64,000 nucleotides of DNA, from the NCBI GenBank assembly GCA_964620595.1, contig CAZUHP010000010.1, positions 20,360-84,359 on the forward strand, written 5' to 3'. Every line of letters starts with the position of its first letter. The first letter of the stretch is position 1. Of the stretch, positions 16,850-24,747 are shown in pieces. The notes under the pieces are model-generated. The model was not told the DNA's origin. It worked only from the letters and a program-made list of their open reading frames with translations, and did no database searches. The DNA is from Desulfocarbo sp964620595 (lineage in GTDB: Bacteria; Desulfobacterota; Desulfarculia; Desulfarculales; Desulfarculaceae). Position numbers and translations under genes: made by a program.

Positions 16850-18271
16850 CTATACGCGGCGGGCCTTGGTACGGAAGTTGGGGTGGGTGACGCCCAGCTT
16901 GTTGAGGCGGTAGGTCATCTGGCGCTCGCTGAGTCCCAGGAGCTTGGCGGCCTCCTTTTGCACCCAGTTGCTGCGCCTGAGCGCCGCCTCGATGGCCTGG
17001 CGCTCCAGGGCGCGGAGGTTGAGGGTGCGCGAAACCAGGAACACCTCGGGCTGGCCCGCGTGGTTTTCAGAGCCCTGGTCCACGTCCTCCTCGGTGGCGG
17101 GCAGGCCCAGGTCGCCGGGCCGCACGATCCAACCCTCCAGGAACAGGGCCGCGCGCTCGATGGCGTTCTTGAGTTCGCGGATGTTGCCCGGCCAGGGATA
17201 GGTCACCAGAGCCTGGCGGGCCTCCTCGGAAAGCTGGATGGGCGGCCGGCCCAGCTCGGCGCACATCTGGCTCAGGAAGCGCTCGGCCAGGGGCAGGATG
17301 TCCTCGGGCCGATCCCTGAGGGCCGGGATGTGCAGGGCCGCCACGTTGAGCCGGTAGTAGAGGTCCTTGCGGAAGCGGCCCTCTTCCACCGCCCGGGCCA
17401 AGTCGCGGTTGGTGGCGGCCAGGATGCGCACGTCCACGTGTATCTCCCGGGAGCCGCCCAGGCGGTAGATCACCTGGTCCTCTATGGCGCGCAGGAGCTT
17501 GGCTTGCAGGGCCGGGCTCATCTCGCCCACCTCGTCCAGGAACAAGGTGCCGCCGTGGGCCTGCTGGAAGCGGCCGTCGCGGGTCTTGTGGGCGCCGGTG
17601 AAAGCGCCCTTTTCGTGGCCGAACAGCTCGCTCTCCAAGAGGGTCTCGGAAAGCGCCGCGCAGTTCACCGTGACCAGGGTGGCGTCCCGGCGGGGGCTGT
17701 TGGCGTGGATGGCCCCGGCCAAGAGGCTCTTGCCGGTGCCGGTTTCGCCGGTGAGGAGCACGGTGGTGGTGGTGGGGGCGATGCGCGCCACCTGCTTGAG
17801 CAGGCGCACCATGGCCGGGCTCTCGGCGGTGATGCTCTCCAGGTCGTAGAGGTAGGGCTGCTCGTGGCGCAGGTAATGGAATGCGTGGTGCAGGGTGGCC
17901 TTTTCCAGGGCCCGGCTCACGGTGAGCCGCAGGTGCTCCAGGTTGACCGGCTTCTCCTGGTAATCAAAGGCGCCGCGGCGCATGGCCTCCACCGCCCGGT
18001 CCACCGAGCCGGCCTGGCTGGTGACGATGACCGGCGTGGTGGGTGAGTTGTCCTGCACCCGGCCTATCATGTCCAGGCCCTCCACCCCGGGCAGGTCCAG
18101 GTCGGTTATCACCAGTTGGAACACGTGGCGGTTGAGCAGATCCAGGGCCTGTCCCCCTTCCCCAACCTCGGTTATGCGGTGGCCGTCCTGGTGGAGGAAG
18201 CCACTCATCTGGGCACGATGGGCAGGATCGGGGTCGGCCACCAGCAAATGGTTGCTGGAGGGCATCGGCAT
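16850..18271 (-). CDS. Sigma-54-dependent response regulator (orphan)
   Basis: A 473-residue NtrC-type activator. A receiver domain (residues 8-120) has the phospho-acceptor D57 in ITDLDLPG, the Thr/Ser in VIVTSQAG and Lys in YQEKPV; the usual acidic pair is present as D-P-D. The AAA+ domain has GETGTGKS and the sigma-54 contact loop GAFTGA, and a Fis-type helix-turn-helix ends the protein (AAKLLGLSERQMTYRLNKLG). The ATG at 18271 is chosen because AGGGAG precedes it; the upstream frame is AT-rich non-coding sequence. No histidine kinase adjoins it, so its partner is elsewhere. Confidence 0.92.
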   Translation of the reverse strand: MPMPSSNHLLVADPDPAHRAQMSGFLHQDGHRITEVGEGGQALDLLNRHVFQLVITDLDLPGVEGLDMIGRVQDNSPTTPVIVTSQAGSVDRAVEAMRRGAFDYQEKPVNLEHLRLTVSRALEKATLHHAFHYLRHEQPYLYDLESITAESPAMVRLLKQVARIAPTTTTVLLTGETGTGKSLLAGAIHANSPRRDATLVTVNCAALSETLLESELFGHEKGAFTGAHKTRDGRFQQAHGGTLFLDEVGEMSPALQAKLLRAIEDQVIYRLGGSREIHVDVRILAATNRDLARAVEEGRFRKDLYYRLNVAALHIPALRDRPEDILPLAERFLSQMCAELGRPPIQLSEEARQALVTYPWPGNIRELKNAIERAALFLEGWIVRPGDLGLPATEEDVDQGSENHAGQPEVFLVSRTLNLRALERQAIEAALRRSNWVQKEAAKLLGLSERQMTYRLNKLGVTHPNFRTKARRV

Positions 18272-18339
18272 TGACTTACTCCCTTGGGCAGGCAACTCGA
18301 GAAAAAAATAATTGTCGTAATCAATATCATCTTTTGGCC

Positions 18340-18360
18340 AGGTTTTCAAATTTGAAACCT
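18340..18360. promoter_or_regulatory. Palindrome upstream of the sigma-54 regulator gene
   Basis: AGGTTTTCAAA meets TTTGAAACCT; the arms are exact complements apart from one extra T. It sits about 70 bases upstream of the start codon in an AT-rich stretch, a good place for an operator, perhaps for self-regulation. Confidence 0.45.
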
Positions 18361-18393
18361 AGTCCATGATATACGAAAGTTGCTTACGTTTTC

Positions 18394-18419
18394 AAAAAAA
18401 GGGTCCCCACCCGGGGGAC
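18394..18419 (-). terminator. Rho-independent terminator of gatCA
   Basis: On the minus strand GTCCCC and GGGGAC (18414-18419 and 18403-18408) form a short GC stem around a five-base loop, followed by three Cs and seven Ts. It ends the gatC-gatA transcript about 120 bases beyond the gatA stop and separates it from the regulator gene. Confidence 0.85.
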
Positions 18420-18537
18420 GTCCAGGATTTACTTTTGATAACTATAGGTATTTATATGACAAAACCGCCCATGACAAGTTTGGGGCGGCCGCCGGCCAGG
18501 CCAGCAAGAAAGGCTGGGGCCCCAGGCGGGGCCCTGC

Positions 18538-19998
18538 CTACAACTGGGGACGCTTGGTGTGGTGATCCGTGGCCTGCTGAAAGGCGTGGCCCACGGCCAA
18601 GAGCGTCTCCTCGGCAAAGTGGGGGCCGATGATCTGCAGGCCGATGGGCCGGCCCGCCGAAGAGAAGCCCGCGGGCAGGCTCATGCCGGGCAGGCCGGCC
18701 AGGTTCACCGCCAGGGTCAGCACGTCCGAGAGGTACATCTGCAAGGGGTCGTCCACCTTCTGGCCCAGGTCAAAGGCCGGGGTGGGGGCCACCGGCGAGA
18801 CGATGGCGTCCACCTGCTCGAAGGCGGCCAGGAAGTCCTGCTTGATCAGGGTCCGCACCTGGCCGGCCTTGCCGTAATAGGCGTCGTAGTAGCCGGCGGA
18901 AAGGGCATAGGTGCCCAGCATGACGCGGCGGATGACCTCCTCGCCAAAGCCCTGGGAGCGGGTGTCCAGGTACATGTCCATGAGCCCGGCGCCCTCGGCG
19001 CGCACCGAGAGTCCGTACTTCACCCCGTCGAAGCGGGCCAGGTTGGAAGAGCACTCGGCCGGGGCGATGATGTAGTAGACCGGCAGGGCGTACTCGGTGT
19101 GGGGCAGGCTCACCTCCCTGGTTTCGGCGCCCTGGTCCTCCAGCACCGCGATGGCCTGGCGCACGGTCTTTTCCACCTCCGGGTCCATGCCCTCCAGGAA
19201 GTACTCCCGGGGCACGCCCAGCTTGAGGCCCTCGACCCCGCGGTCCAGGGCGGCGGCGTAGTCGGGCACCTGGTGGGGCGCGCTGGTGGAGTCGGCCGGG
19301 TCGTGGCCGGCCATGACCTGGAGCACCAGGGCCGCGTCGGCCACACTGCGGGTCAGGGGCCCGGCCTGGTCCAGGGAGGAGGCAAAGGCGATCATGCCGA
19401 AACGGCTGATGCGGCCGTAGGTGGGCTTGAGGCCCACCACCCCGCAATGGCTGGCCGGCTGGCGGATGGAGCCGCCAGTGTCGGTGCCGATGCTGAACAG
19501 GCAGGAGCCCGCGGCAACCGAGGCGGCCGAGCCGCCCGAGGAGCCGCCCGGGATGGCCTTGAGGTCCCAGGGGTTGTGGCTGGGGCCAAAGGCGCTGTTT
19601 TCGGTGGAGGAGCCCATGGCGAACTCGTCCATGTTCTGCTTGCCCAATATCACCGCGCCGGCGGCCTTCAGCCTGGCCACGGCCGTGGCGTCAAAGGGCG
19701 GCACGAAGTTCTCCAGGATGCGGCTGCCCGCGGTGGTGGTCACCTCCTGGGTGCAGAACACGTCCTTGATGCCGCAGGGGATGCCGGCCAGGGGCCCGGC
19801 GTCTCCCCGGGCCAGGGCCTGGTCCGCGGCCTCGGCCTGGGCCAGGGCCGCCTCGGGAGTCACCTTGAGATAGGCGTGCACCCGGGGCTCGGTGGCCTGG
19901 ATGCGGTCCAACAGGGCCTGGGTCAGCTCCCGGGCGGATATCTCGCGCCTCTCCAAGAGTTCGCGGGCCTGGTGCAGGGTCAGCTCGTGCAGCTCCAT
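18538..19998 (-). CDS. gatA: Asp-tRNA(Asn)/Glu-tRNA(Gln) amidotransferase subunit A
   Basis: A 486-residue amidase-signature enzyme. As part of GatCAB it releases ammonia from glutamine so that mischarged Glu-tRNA(Gln) or Asp-tRNA(Asn) can be amidated. The Ser-cisSer-Lys triad is visible: Lys in IKDVFCTQ near residue 79, the cis-Ser in GGSSGGSAAS, and the nucleophile in DTGGSIRQPA near residue 178. It follows gatC by ten bases. gatB is not in the window, which is common in dispersed arrangements. Confidence 0.95.
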   Translation of the reverse strand: MELHELTLHQARELLERREISARELTQALLDRIQATEPRVHAYLKVTPEAALAQAEAADQALARGDAGPLAGIPCGIKDVFCTQEVTTTAGSRILENFVPPFDATAVARLKAAGAVILGKQNMDEFAMGSSTENSAFGPSHNPWDLKAIPGGSSGGSAASVAAGSCLFSIGTDTGGSIRQPASHCGVVGLKPTYGRISRFGMIAFASSLDQAGPLTRSVADAALVLQVMAGHDPADSTSAPHQVPDYAAALDRGVEGLKLGVPREYFLEGMDPEVEKTVRQAIAVLEDQGAETREVSLPHTEYALPVYYIIAPAECSSNLARFDGVKYGLSVRAEGAGLMDMYLDTRSQGFGEEVIRRVMLGTYALSAGYYDAYYGKAGQVRTLIKQDFLAAFEQVDAIVSPVAPTPAFDLGQKVDDPLQMYLSDVLTLAVNLAGLPGMSLPAGFSSAGRPIGLQIIGPHFAEETLLAVGHAFQQATDHHTKRPQL

Positions 19999-20008
19999 GG
20001 CGGCCTCC

Positions 20009-20293
20009 CTAGATGACCCGGGGCACGACGAAGCTCTCGCCGTTGTCCTCGGGCGCGTTGGCCAGGGCGCGCTCCCGCTCCAGGGAGGGCCGCACCACGT
20101 CCTCGCGCATGGCGCCGGTGAGGTCCAGGGCGTGGTTGGTGGGGGGCACGCCGCTGGTGTCCAGGTGGTTCAGCTTGTCCATGGCGGTCAGGATGTCGTT
20201 GAGCTGGCCGGTGAGGCGCTGCATCTGCTCCTCGCCCAGCTTCAGCCGGGCCAGTTGGGCCACGTGGGCCACCTCTTGGCGGGTGATCTTCAT
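20009..20293 (-). CDS. gatC: Asp-tRNA(Asn)/Glu-tRNA(Gln) amidotransferase subunit C
   Basis: A 94-residue small subunit that wraps around GatA and links it to GatB. Family features are the N-terminal VAHVAQLARLKLGEEQ, the middle LNHLDTSGVPPTNHAL and the C-terminal FVVPRVI. It is first in the gatCA pair. Upstream, two perfect inverted repeats (20317-20334 and 20404-20423) may have regulatory roles. Confidence 0.93.
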   Translation of the reverse strand: MKITRQEVAHVAQLARLKLGEEQMQRLTGQLNDILTAMDKLNHLDTSGVPPTNHALDLTGAMREDVVRPSLERERALANAPEDNGESFVVPRVI

Positions 20294-20316
20294 GGGCTAC
20301 CTCTCCCAAAGCCTCG

Positions 20317-20334
20317 CTAAGCTGGAAAGCTTAG
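20317..20334. repeat. Perfect inverted repeat upstream of gatC
   Basis: CTAAGCT and AGCTTAG (7-bp arms) flank GGAA. It starts 24 bases upstream of the gatC start codon and would lie in the leader or promoter. No T-run follows on either strand, so it is not a normal terminator. Confidence 0.5.
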
Positions 20335-20403
20335 TTCTTATCACGCCCCCGGCCGCCAGACAAGGGCGGGCCCGGGCAGCCGGGCAGGATAAAAAGCCCT
20401 TGG

Positions 20404-20423
20404 CCCTGTAGCATACTACAGGG
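20404..20423. repeat. Second perfect inverted repeat upstream of gatC
   Basis: CCCTGTAG and CTACAGGG (8-bp arms) flank CATA. On the minus strand it is followed by CCAAGGGCTTTTTA, so it may act as a secondary terminator behind the deacetylase gene; it may also be an operator for gatCA. Confidence 0.5.
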
Positions 20424-20503
20424 GGCAGGGTTTGAAACGAAAGGCAGGGGCCGCAGCCGGCGTGGAGACGACCGCGAGATTCTGGGCCCAGCCCTGGCCG
20501 AGT

Positions 20504-20536
20504 AAAAAGCGAGGGCGGGCGCGGCCGCGCCTGCCC
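20504..20536 (-). terminator. Rho-independent terminator of the deacetylase operon
   Basis: Minus-strand stem GGGCAGGCGC pairs with GCGCCCGCCC around a short loop and is followed by TCGC and five Ts. It lies 36 bases beyond the stop of the gene at 20572-21636. Confidence 0.8.
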
Positions 20537-20571
20537 TTTGCCTGGTCCTTGTCCGGCCTGCCGGCCGGGGG

Positions 20572-21636
20572 CTACATCTCAAGGTCCCTGGTGTCCTCCT
20601 CCAAGCTCACCTTCCAGAAGTGCTCCTGCACGGCAATGGCCTCCTTCAAGGGTTGCGGCTGCTCGGCCCCCTGGGCGGCGCGGCGCAGGTCATCGGCCGC
20701 TTCATCGCCCATGAGCGCCTCCATCACCGCGATCGCCGCCCGGGCCTGGGCCTCGGGGTCGTAGCCCCCCTCCAGGGTGCCCACGATGCGGCCGGGGCAA
20801 GAGCCCTCGGCCACCTCCAGCAGCACCCGGGTCAGAGCGGCAAAGCCCCGGGAACTCAAGGCCTGGCCGCCCAGCGGGTCCTGGCGGTGGGCGTCGAAGC
20901 CCGCGGAAACGAGGATGAACTGGGGAGCGAACTGCCGCGCCACCGGGGCCAGCAGGTCCTCGAAGATGCGTATGTAGTCCGTATCGCCGTGGCCCGCGCC
21001 CAGGGGCACGTTGACCGTGAAGCCCTCGCCCGCCCCCCGGCCCACCGCGTTGACCGGGCCGGTGCCCGGGTAAAAGGGCGACTGGTGGGTGGAGAAATAG
21101 AGCACCCTGGGCTCCTGGAAGAAGACATCCTCGGTGCCGTTGCCATGGTGCACGTCCCAATCCACGATCAGCACCCGCTCCAGGCCCCGCGCCTGGATGA
21201 GGTGGGCGGCGGCAACGGCCACGTTGTTGAACAGGCAAAAGCCCATGGCCCGCACCGCGGTGGCGTGGTGGCCCGGGGGCCGCACAAAGGCCATGCCATG
21301 GCTCACCTCGCCCTCCAGGGCCGCGTCGCACAGGTCAATGAGAGTGCCGGCCGCGTAGAGCGCCGCCTGGTAGGAGCCCGGCGAGGTCTGGGTGTCCATG
21401 TCCAGGGCCATGCTGCGGCCTTCGGTGGAGGCGATGCGGCTTATGTGGCTGGCCTGGTGCACCCGGGCCAGTTCCTCGCGGGTGGCCCGGCGCAGGAGTA
21501 TGCGCCTGGTTTGGGACAGGCCGGGCCACTGGGCCAGGGCCGCATCCAGGACAGCCAGGCGGCGGGGTGATTCGGGGTGATAGGCCCCGGGGTCGTGATC
21601 CATGAAAACCGGGTCGTGCACCAAGCCCAGGGGCAT
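20572..21636 (-). CDS. Histone-deacetylase-family (acetoin-utilisation/acetylpolyamine) amidohydrolase
   Basis: A 354-residue zinc amidohydrolase of the class II HDAC-like bacterial group. These enzymes remove acetyl groups from lysine, polyamines or similar amines. Hallmarks: catalytic His pair in RPPGHHA, zinc ligands in DWDVHHGNGTEDVF and GFDAHRQDPLGG, and the Tyr in LEGGYD. The ATG at 21636 is preferred because GGAGTG precedes it and the upstream frame overlaps the previous gene. It lies 19 bases after the LysM-like gene. The substrate is not evident. Confidence 0.92.
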   Translation of the reverse strand: MPLGLVHDPVFMDHDPGAYHPESPRRLAVLDAALAQWPGLSQTRRILLRRATREELARVHQASHISRIASTEGRSMALDMDTQTSPGSYQAALYAAGTLIDLCDAALEGEVSHGMAFVRPPGHHATAVRAMGFCLFNNVAVAAAHLIQARGLERVLIVDWDVHHGNGTEDVFFQEPRVLYFSTHQSPFYPGTGPVNAVGRGAGEGFTVNVPLGAGHGDTDYIRIFEDLLAPVARQFAPQFILVSAGFDAHRQDPLGGQALSSRGFAALTRVLLEVAEGSCPGRIVGTLEGGYDPEAQARAAIAVMEALMGDEAADDLRRAAQGAEQPQPLKEAIAVQEHFWKVSLEEDTRDLEM

Positions 21637-21655
21637 GTATCCACTCCTTGGCTGA

Positions 21656-22558
21656 TCAATTCTTGGCGGGGGATTTCCTGGCCGCGGGGAACAACAGCAC
21701 CCGGCCATCGTACATCACCCCCGACAGGTCGTGGGGGTCGATCTTGGCCAGTTCCCTGAATATCTCGCTGAGGTTGAAGACCACCACCTTGCCACCGGGT
21801 TCCAAGAGGTCCAGGTTGGCGCTCATCTTGCCGGTCTTCAGGTTGTAGACCCCCACCATGTGCTCGGCGAACTTGAGTATCTTGCCCACTCCCGAGGAGT
21901 AGCCCTGGGGATCGGGCTTGTCTGCGTCGGGCGGCAGGTCCACCCCGCGGCTCTTCATGTACTCCCGCAGGAGCCGGTAGTGGATCTGCCACAGGTTCTC
22001 GCCCGGGCGGACCAGGTGCACCCCCCACACGCTCACCCGCTTCTTTTCGCCCAGGGGCTTTTCCAGTATCTCGCCGCGCTGGCCCACCACCAGCTTGCGT
22101 TCCAGCTCGCCCACCGCCACCACGGTATCGCCCACCTTGATGCTCTCGTCCGAGCGCACCACCGCGTCCAGGGACCGGTCCAGGCCATAGGGCTTCTTGC
22201 GCTCGGCCTGCTCGGCGGACTGGCCTTGGGCGGTCCCGCCCTGGGGGCTCATCTCCACCACCTTGCCCTCCACGGGCGCCGGGGGGGCGGGAGGACCGGA
22301 AGGCGCGGAAACCCCTCCCTGTTCAGCACCGCCCGGGGCGCCCGGCCGGGAGGAAGGAACCGCGGCCCGTTCAGGAGGCTGGGTGTTGGGGGCCACCTGG
22401 GCCGGCCCTTGGCCCCAGTAGTTCCAGACCAGGGCCAAGGCCAGGGCCACCATCAAAAGGGCCACCAGCCAGGGCCAGCGCGAGGGCTTGCCCCCCCCGC
22501 CCGGGCCGGGCTGGTTCAGGGAATCCCGCAGGTCCTTTTCCGGGGAGAGAGGGTCCAT
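21656..22558 (-). CDS. Single-pass membrane protein with LysM-like C-terminal region
   Basis: A 300-residue protein: a short cytoplasmic start (residues 1-27), one transmembrane helix near 28-46 (WPWLVALLMVALALALVW), a Pro/Gly/Ala-rich linker near 50-105, then a folded region. Within it, VHLVRPGENLWQIHYRLL near residue 180 follows the start of a LysM repeat (V-x-P-G-E-N-L-W-x-I), a peptidoglycan-binding fold, and YSSGVGKILKFAEHMVGVYN may continue it. I do not recognise an orthologue. It is followed closely by the deacetylase gene, suggesting one transcript. Confidence 0.65.
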   Translation of the reverse strand: MDPLSPEKDLRDSLNQPGPGGGGKPSRWPWLVALLMVALALALVWNYWGQGPAQVAPNTQPPERAAVPSSRPGAPGGAEQGGVSAPSGPPAPPAPVEGKVVEMSPQGGTAQGQSAEQAERKKPYGLDRSLDAVVRSDESIKVGDTVVAVGELERKLVVGQRGEILEKPLGEKKRVSVWGVHLVRPGENLWQIHYRLLREYMKSRGVDLPPDADKPDPQGYSSGVGKILKFAEHMVGVYNLKTGKMSANLDLLEPGGKVVVFNLSEIFRELAKIDPHDLSGVMYDGRVLLFPAARKSPAKN

Positions 22559-22628
22559 GACTTCTCCTCACCTGGGCAGGCGCGGGCAGGGCCTTGTCCA
22601 AACAACAGGCCCCCGCGTGCCCCGCGGC

Positions 22629-22653
22629 AAAACCCCGCCCGCTCCAGGCGGGC
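22629..22653 (-). terminator. Probable terminator of the symporter operon
   Basis: Minus-strand stem GCCCGC-CTGGA-GCGGGC is followed by GGGGTTTT. It lies just beyond the symporter stop codon at 22657. The T-run is short, so efficiency is uncertain. Confidence 0.5.
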
Positions 22654-22656
22654 AGG

Positions 22657-24252
22657 CTATAGGTGGCGCCAGCAGCGCTCGAGGTGCTCCGCCTCCAGCT
22701 TGGGCGAGGCCAGGCTCACCACCACCGCCAGGATGAAAGAGATGGGCAGCGCTATGATGTTGGGGTCGGTGAACTGCAACAGCCACCAGCCCGAACCCTT
22801 GGCCGCATACTGGGCCAGGGAGTCCACCCCGAACATGGCCTTGCACAGGCCGATGGCCGCCGACTCCTTGGTATGCACGAACAAGAGGTAGAAGAAGCTG
22901 GCCGCGAAGCCGCCCACGATGGAGGCCACCGCGCCGGCCCGGGTCATGCCCTTCCAATACAGGCCCAGCAGGTAGGAGGGCAGGAAGGCCGCCGCACACA
23001 GGCCGAAGAAGAAGGCCGTGGCCCGGGCGATGACCGAAGGCGGCAGCACCAGGCCCCAGATCAGGGTGACCACCACCGTAACCGCCACCCCGATCCGGGT
23101 CAGGGCTATCTCGTTGCCCCCGCCCCGGAGACCCCGTTCGTAGAAGTCGCGGCCCAGGCTGGTGCCGCCCACGTGGTACTGGCTGGAGAGGGTGCTCATG
23201 GCCGCGGCGAACATGGCCAGCAGGAACAGCACCCCGAACCAGTCGGGCATCACCTTGGAGACGAAGATGGGGATTATCTTGTCCATGTTGCCGCCGGCCA
23301 CCTGGATGGCCACCTTGCCGGCCTGTTGGAAGAAGATCACGTTGCTAAGGGCGCCCACCACAAAGGCCACCCCGGTCATGGCGATGATGAAGATGCCGCC
23401 GAAGAGCACCCCCCGGTTCAGCTCGCGGTCGCTCTTGACGGTCATGAAGCGCACCGCCAGCTGGGGCTGGGCCAGGACCCCGATGCCCACCCCGTAGACG
23501 ATGGTGGTGTAGATCACCAGCCACAGGGGCGAGCCGTACTTGGCCCCCTGGGTCCAGCCCAGCATGCCGCCCGCCTTGAGGCTCTCGGGCATGTGAGGCG
23601 CCAAGTCGCTGAGCGCCTGGTGGGCCTCCACCACCCCGCCCAGCTTGCTGTAGGTGAACACGATCAGGATGAGCATCATCACGAACATGAGCGAGCCCTG
23701 GAAGGCATCGGTGTACATCACCGCCTTGAGGCCGCCGGTGATCACATACAAAGCCAGGATGCCGGTGAAGGCCAACAGGGCCACCGTGTAGTTTATGCCC
23801 AGGCCCACCTCCAACATGCGGCTGATGCCGATCAAGACCGCGGCCGCGTAGACCGGGATGAACAGGAAGATGACCACCCCGGCGAAGCCCTGCACGAAAC
23901 GGGAGCGGTAGCGCTCGCCCAAAAGCTCGGGAAAGGTGTGGGCGTCCAGGGCCACTCCCATGCGCCGGGTGCGCTTGCCAAAGAAGACCATGGCAATGAA
24001 GATGCCCACCAGGATGTTGAGGAAGGTGAGCCACAAGAGCGGAAAGCCGAACAAGGCGGCCGCGCCGCCAAAGCCGATGATGGCCGAAGTGGAGATGAAG
24101 GTGGCGCCATAGCTCATGGCCATGACAAAGGGATTCATGCGCCGGCCGGCCAGCATGTAGTCGCTGGCCTGGCGGGTCTCGCGCCAGCCTTTGTAGCCCA
24201 GCCAGAACACCACTATCAGATAGACCAGAGCCAGGATTATCTTGATCGCCAT
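22657..24252 (-). CDS. Sodium:solute symporter family (SSS) transporter
   Basis: A 531-residue carrier of the SSS family (SLC5 type) with about thirteen helices. The N-terminal block GYKGWRETRQASDYMLAGRR with MSYGATFISTSAIIGFGGAA forms the first discontinuous helix. LYVITGGLKAVMYTDAFQGSLM is the family signature near residues 160-181, and the AMFAAAMSTLSSQYHVGG segment lines the sodium site. Related proteins carry monocarboxylates such as acetate, pyruvate or lactate. A 54-residue accessory gene precedes it. Confidence 0.9.
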   Translation of the reverse strand: MAIKIILALVYLIVVFWLGYKGWRETRQASDYMLAGRRMNPFVMAMSYGATFISTSAIIGFGGAAALFGFPLLWLTFLNILVGIFIAMVFFGKRTRRMGVALDAHTFPELLGERYRSRFVQGFAGVVIFLFIPVYAAAVLIGISRMLEVGLGINYTVALLAFTGILALYVITGGLKAVMYTDAFQGSLMFVMMLILIVFTYSKLGGVVEAHQALSDLAPHMPESLKAGGMLGWTQGAKYGSPLWLVIYTTIVYGVGIGVLAQPQLAVRFMTVKSDRELNRGVLFGGIFIIAMTGVAFVVGALSNVIFFQQAGKVAIQVAGGNMDKIIPIFVSKVMPDWFGVLFLLAMFAAAMSTLSSQYHVGGTSLGRDFYERGLRGGGNEIALTRIGVAVTVVVTLIWGLVLPPSVIARATAFFFGLCAAAFLPSYLLGLYWKGMTRAGAVASIVGGFAASFFYLLFVHTKESAAIGLCKAMFGVDSLAQYAAKGSGWWLLQFTDPNIIALPISFILAVVVSLASPKLEAEHLERCWRHL

Positions 24253-24301
24253 GGCAGCTCCTAGGGGCGTGGGGTAATCAAGGCAGCGTCAGCACCAGCG
24301 C

Positions 24302-24466
24302 TCAGGTGCGGTCGCTTTTGGGAGCCCACTCGTCCAACTCGCGCAGCTCCTCGGTGTAGGGCCCGGAGTCGTTCCACTTCACGATTCCATAGACCACACA
24401 CAACAGCGAGGCCAGGATGCACAGGATATAGGCCCAGGCCAATTCGGTGCTGGCAATGCCTAGCAA
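24302..24466 (-). CDS. Symporter small accessory protein (TTG start)
   Basis: A 54-residue single-helix membrane protein encoded directly upstream of the SSS transporter. It opens MLGIAS, continues with the helix ELAWAYILCILASLLCVVYG near residues 8-27, then IVKWND and an acidic tail (EELRELDEW). The pattern M-L-G, a helix with I-L-C-I-L, then L-L-C-V-V-Y-G and W-N is that of the short proteins that accompany SSS symporters. Start: TTG at 24464-24466, six bases after a GGGAGG ribosome site; no ATG or GTG gives this frame. GC-rich third positions support coding. Confidence 0.8.
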   Translation of the reverse strand: MLGIASTELAWAYILCILASLLCVVYGIVKWNDSGPYTEELRELDEWAPKSDRT

Positions 24467-24747
24467 GATCCACCTCCCGGACAGGGACCAGTGACGGGCA
24501 AGGGCCGGGCGAGGGACTCCCCTCCACCCCGGCCGTACAGGCTAAATCATCAATATATGATATGAACCAGGCTTGGGCAGTGTCAAGGAGATACGCCTCC
24601 ATGTAGCTAAAAAATAGCTATCGCCCCATCCCTCCCCTTGATATACCTTTAGATAGCGGTTACAGTTGAGTCACGTACTGAATCGTGGTTCATGGCGCTG
24701 GGGCCGGCCCGGCCGGCCGCGTTTTCCTTCTTGGTCCGGGAGCAGAC
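24467..24747. other. Divergent region between symporter and MoxR operons
   Basis: This 281-base gap has an AT-rich centre (24540-24680), unlike its surroundings, with a repeated TAGCTA around AAAA near 24606-24621, and several TATGAT-like and GATATAC hexamers. It should contain both divergent promoters, but no single -35/-10 pair stands out. No ORF is supported. Confidence 0.4.

Noticed and set aside
22663..24264. 533-codon plus-strand ORF opposite the SSS symporter
   Set aside because: Composition is His/Gln/Gly-rich and without any fold pattern; it is the antisense shadow of a clear transporter gene.
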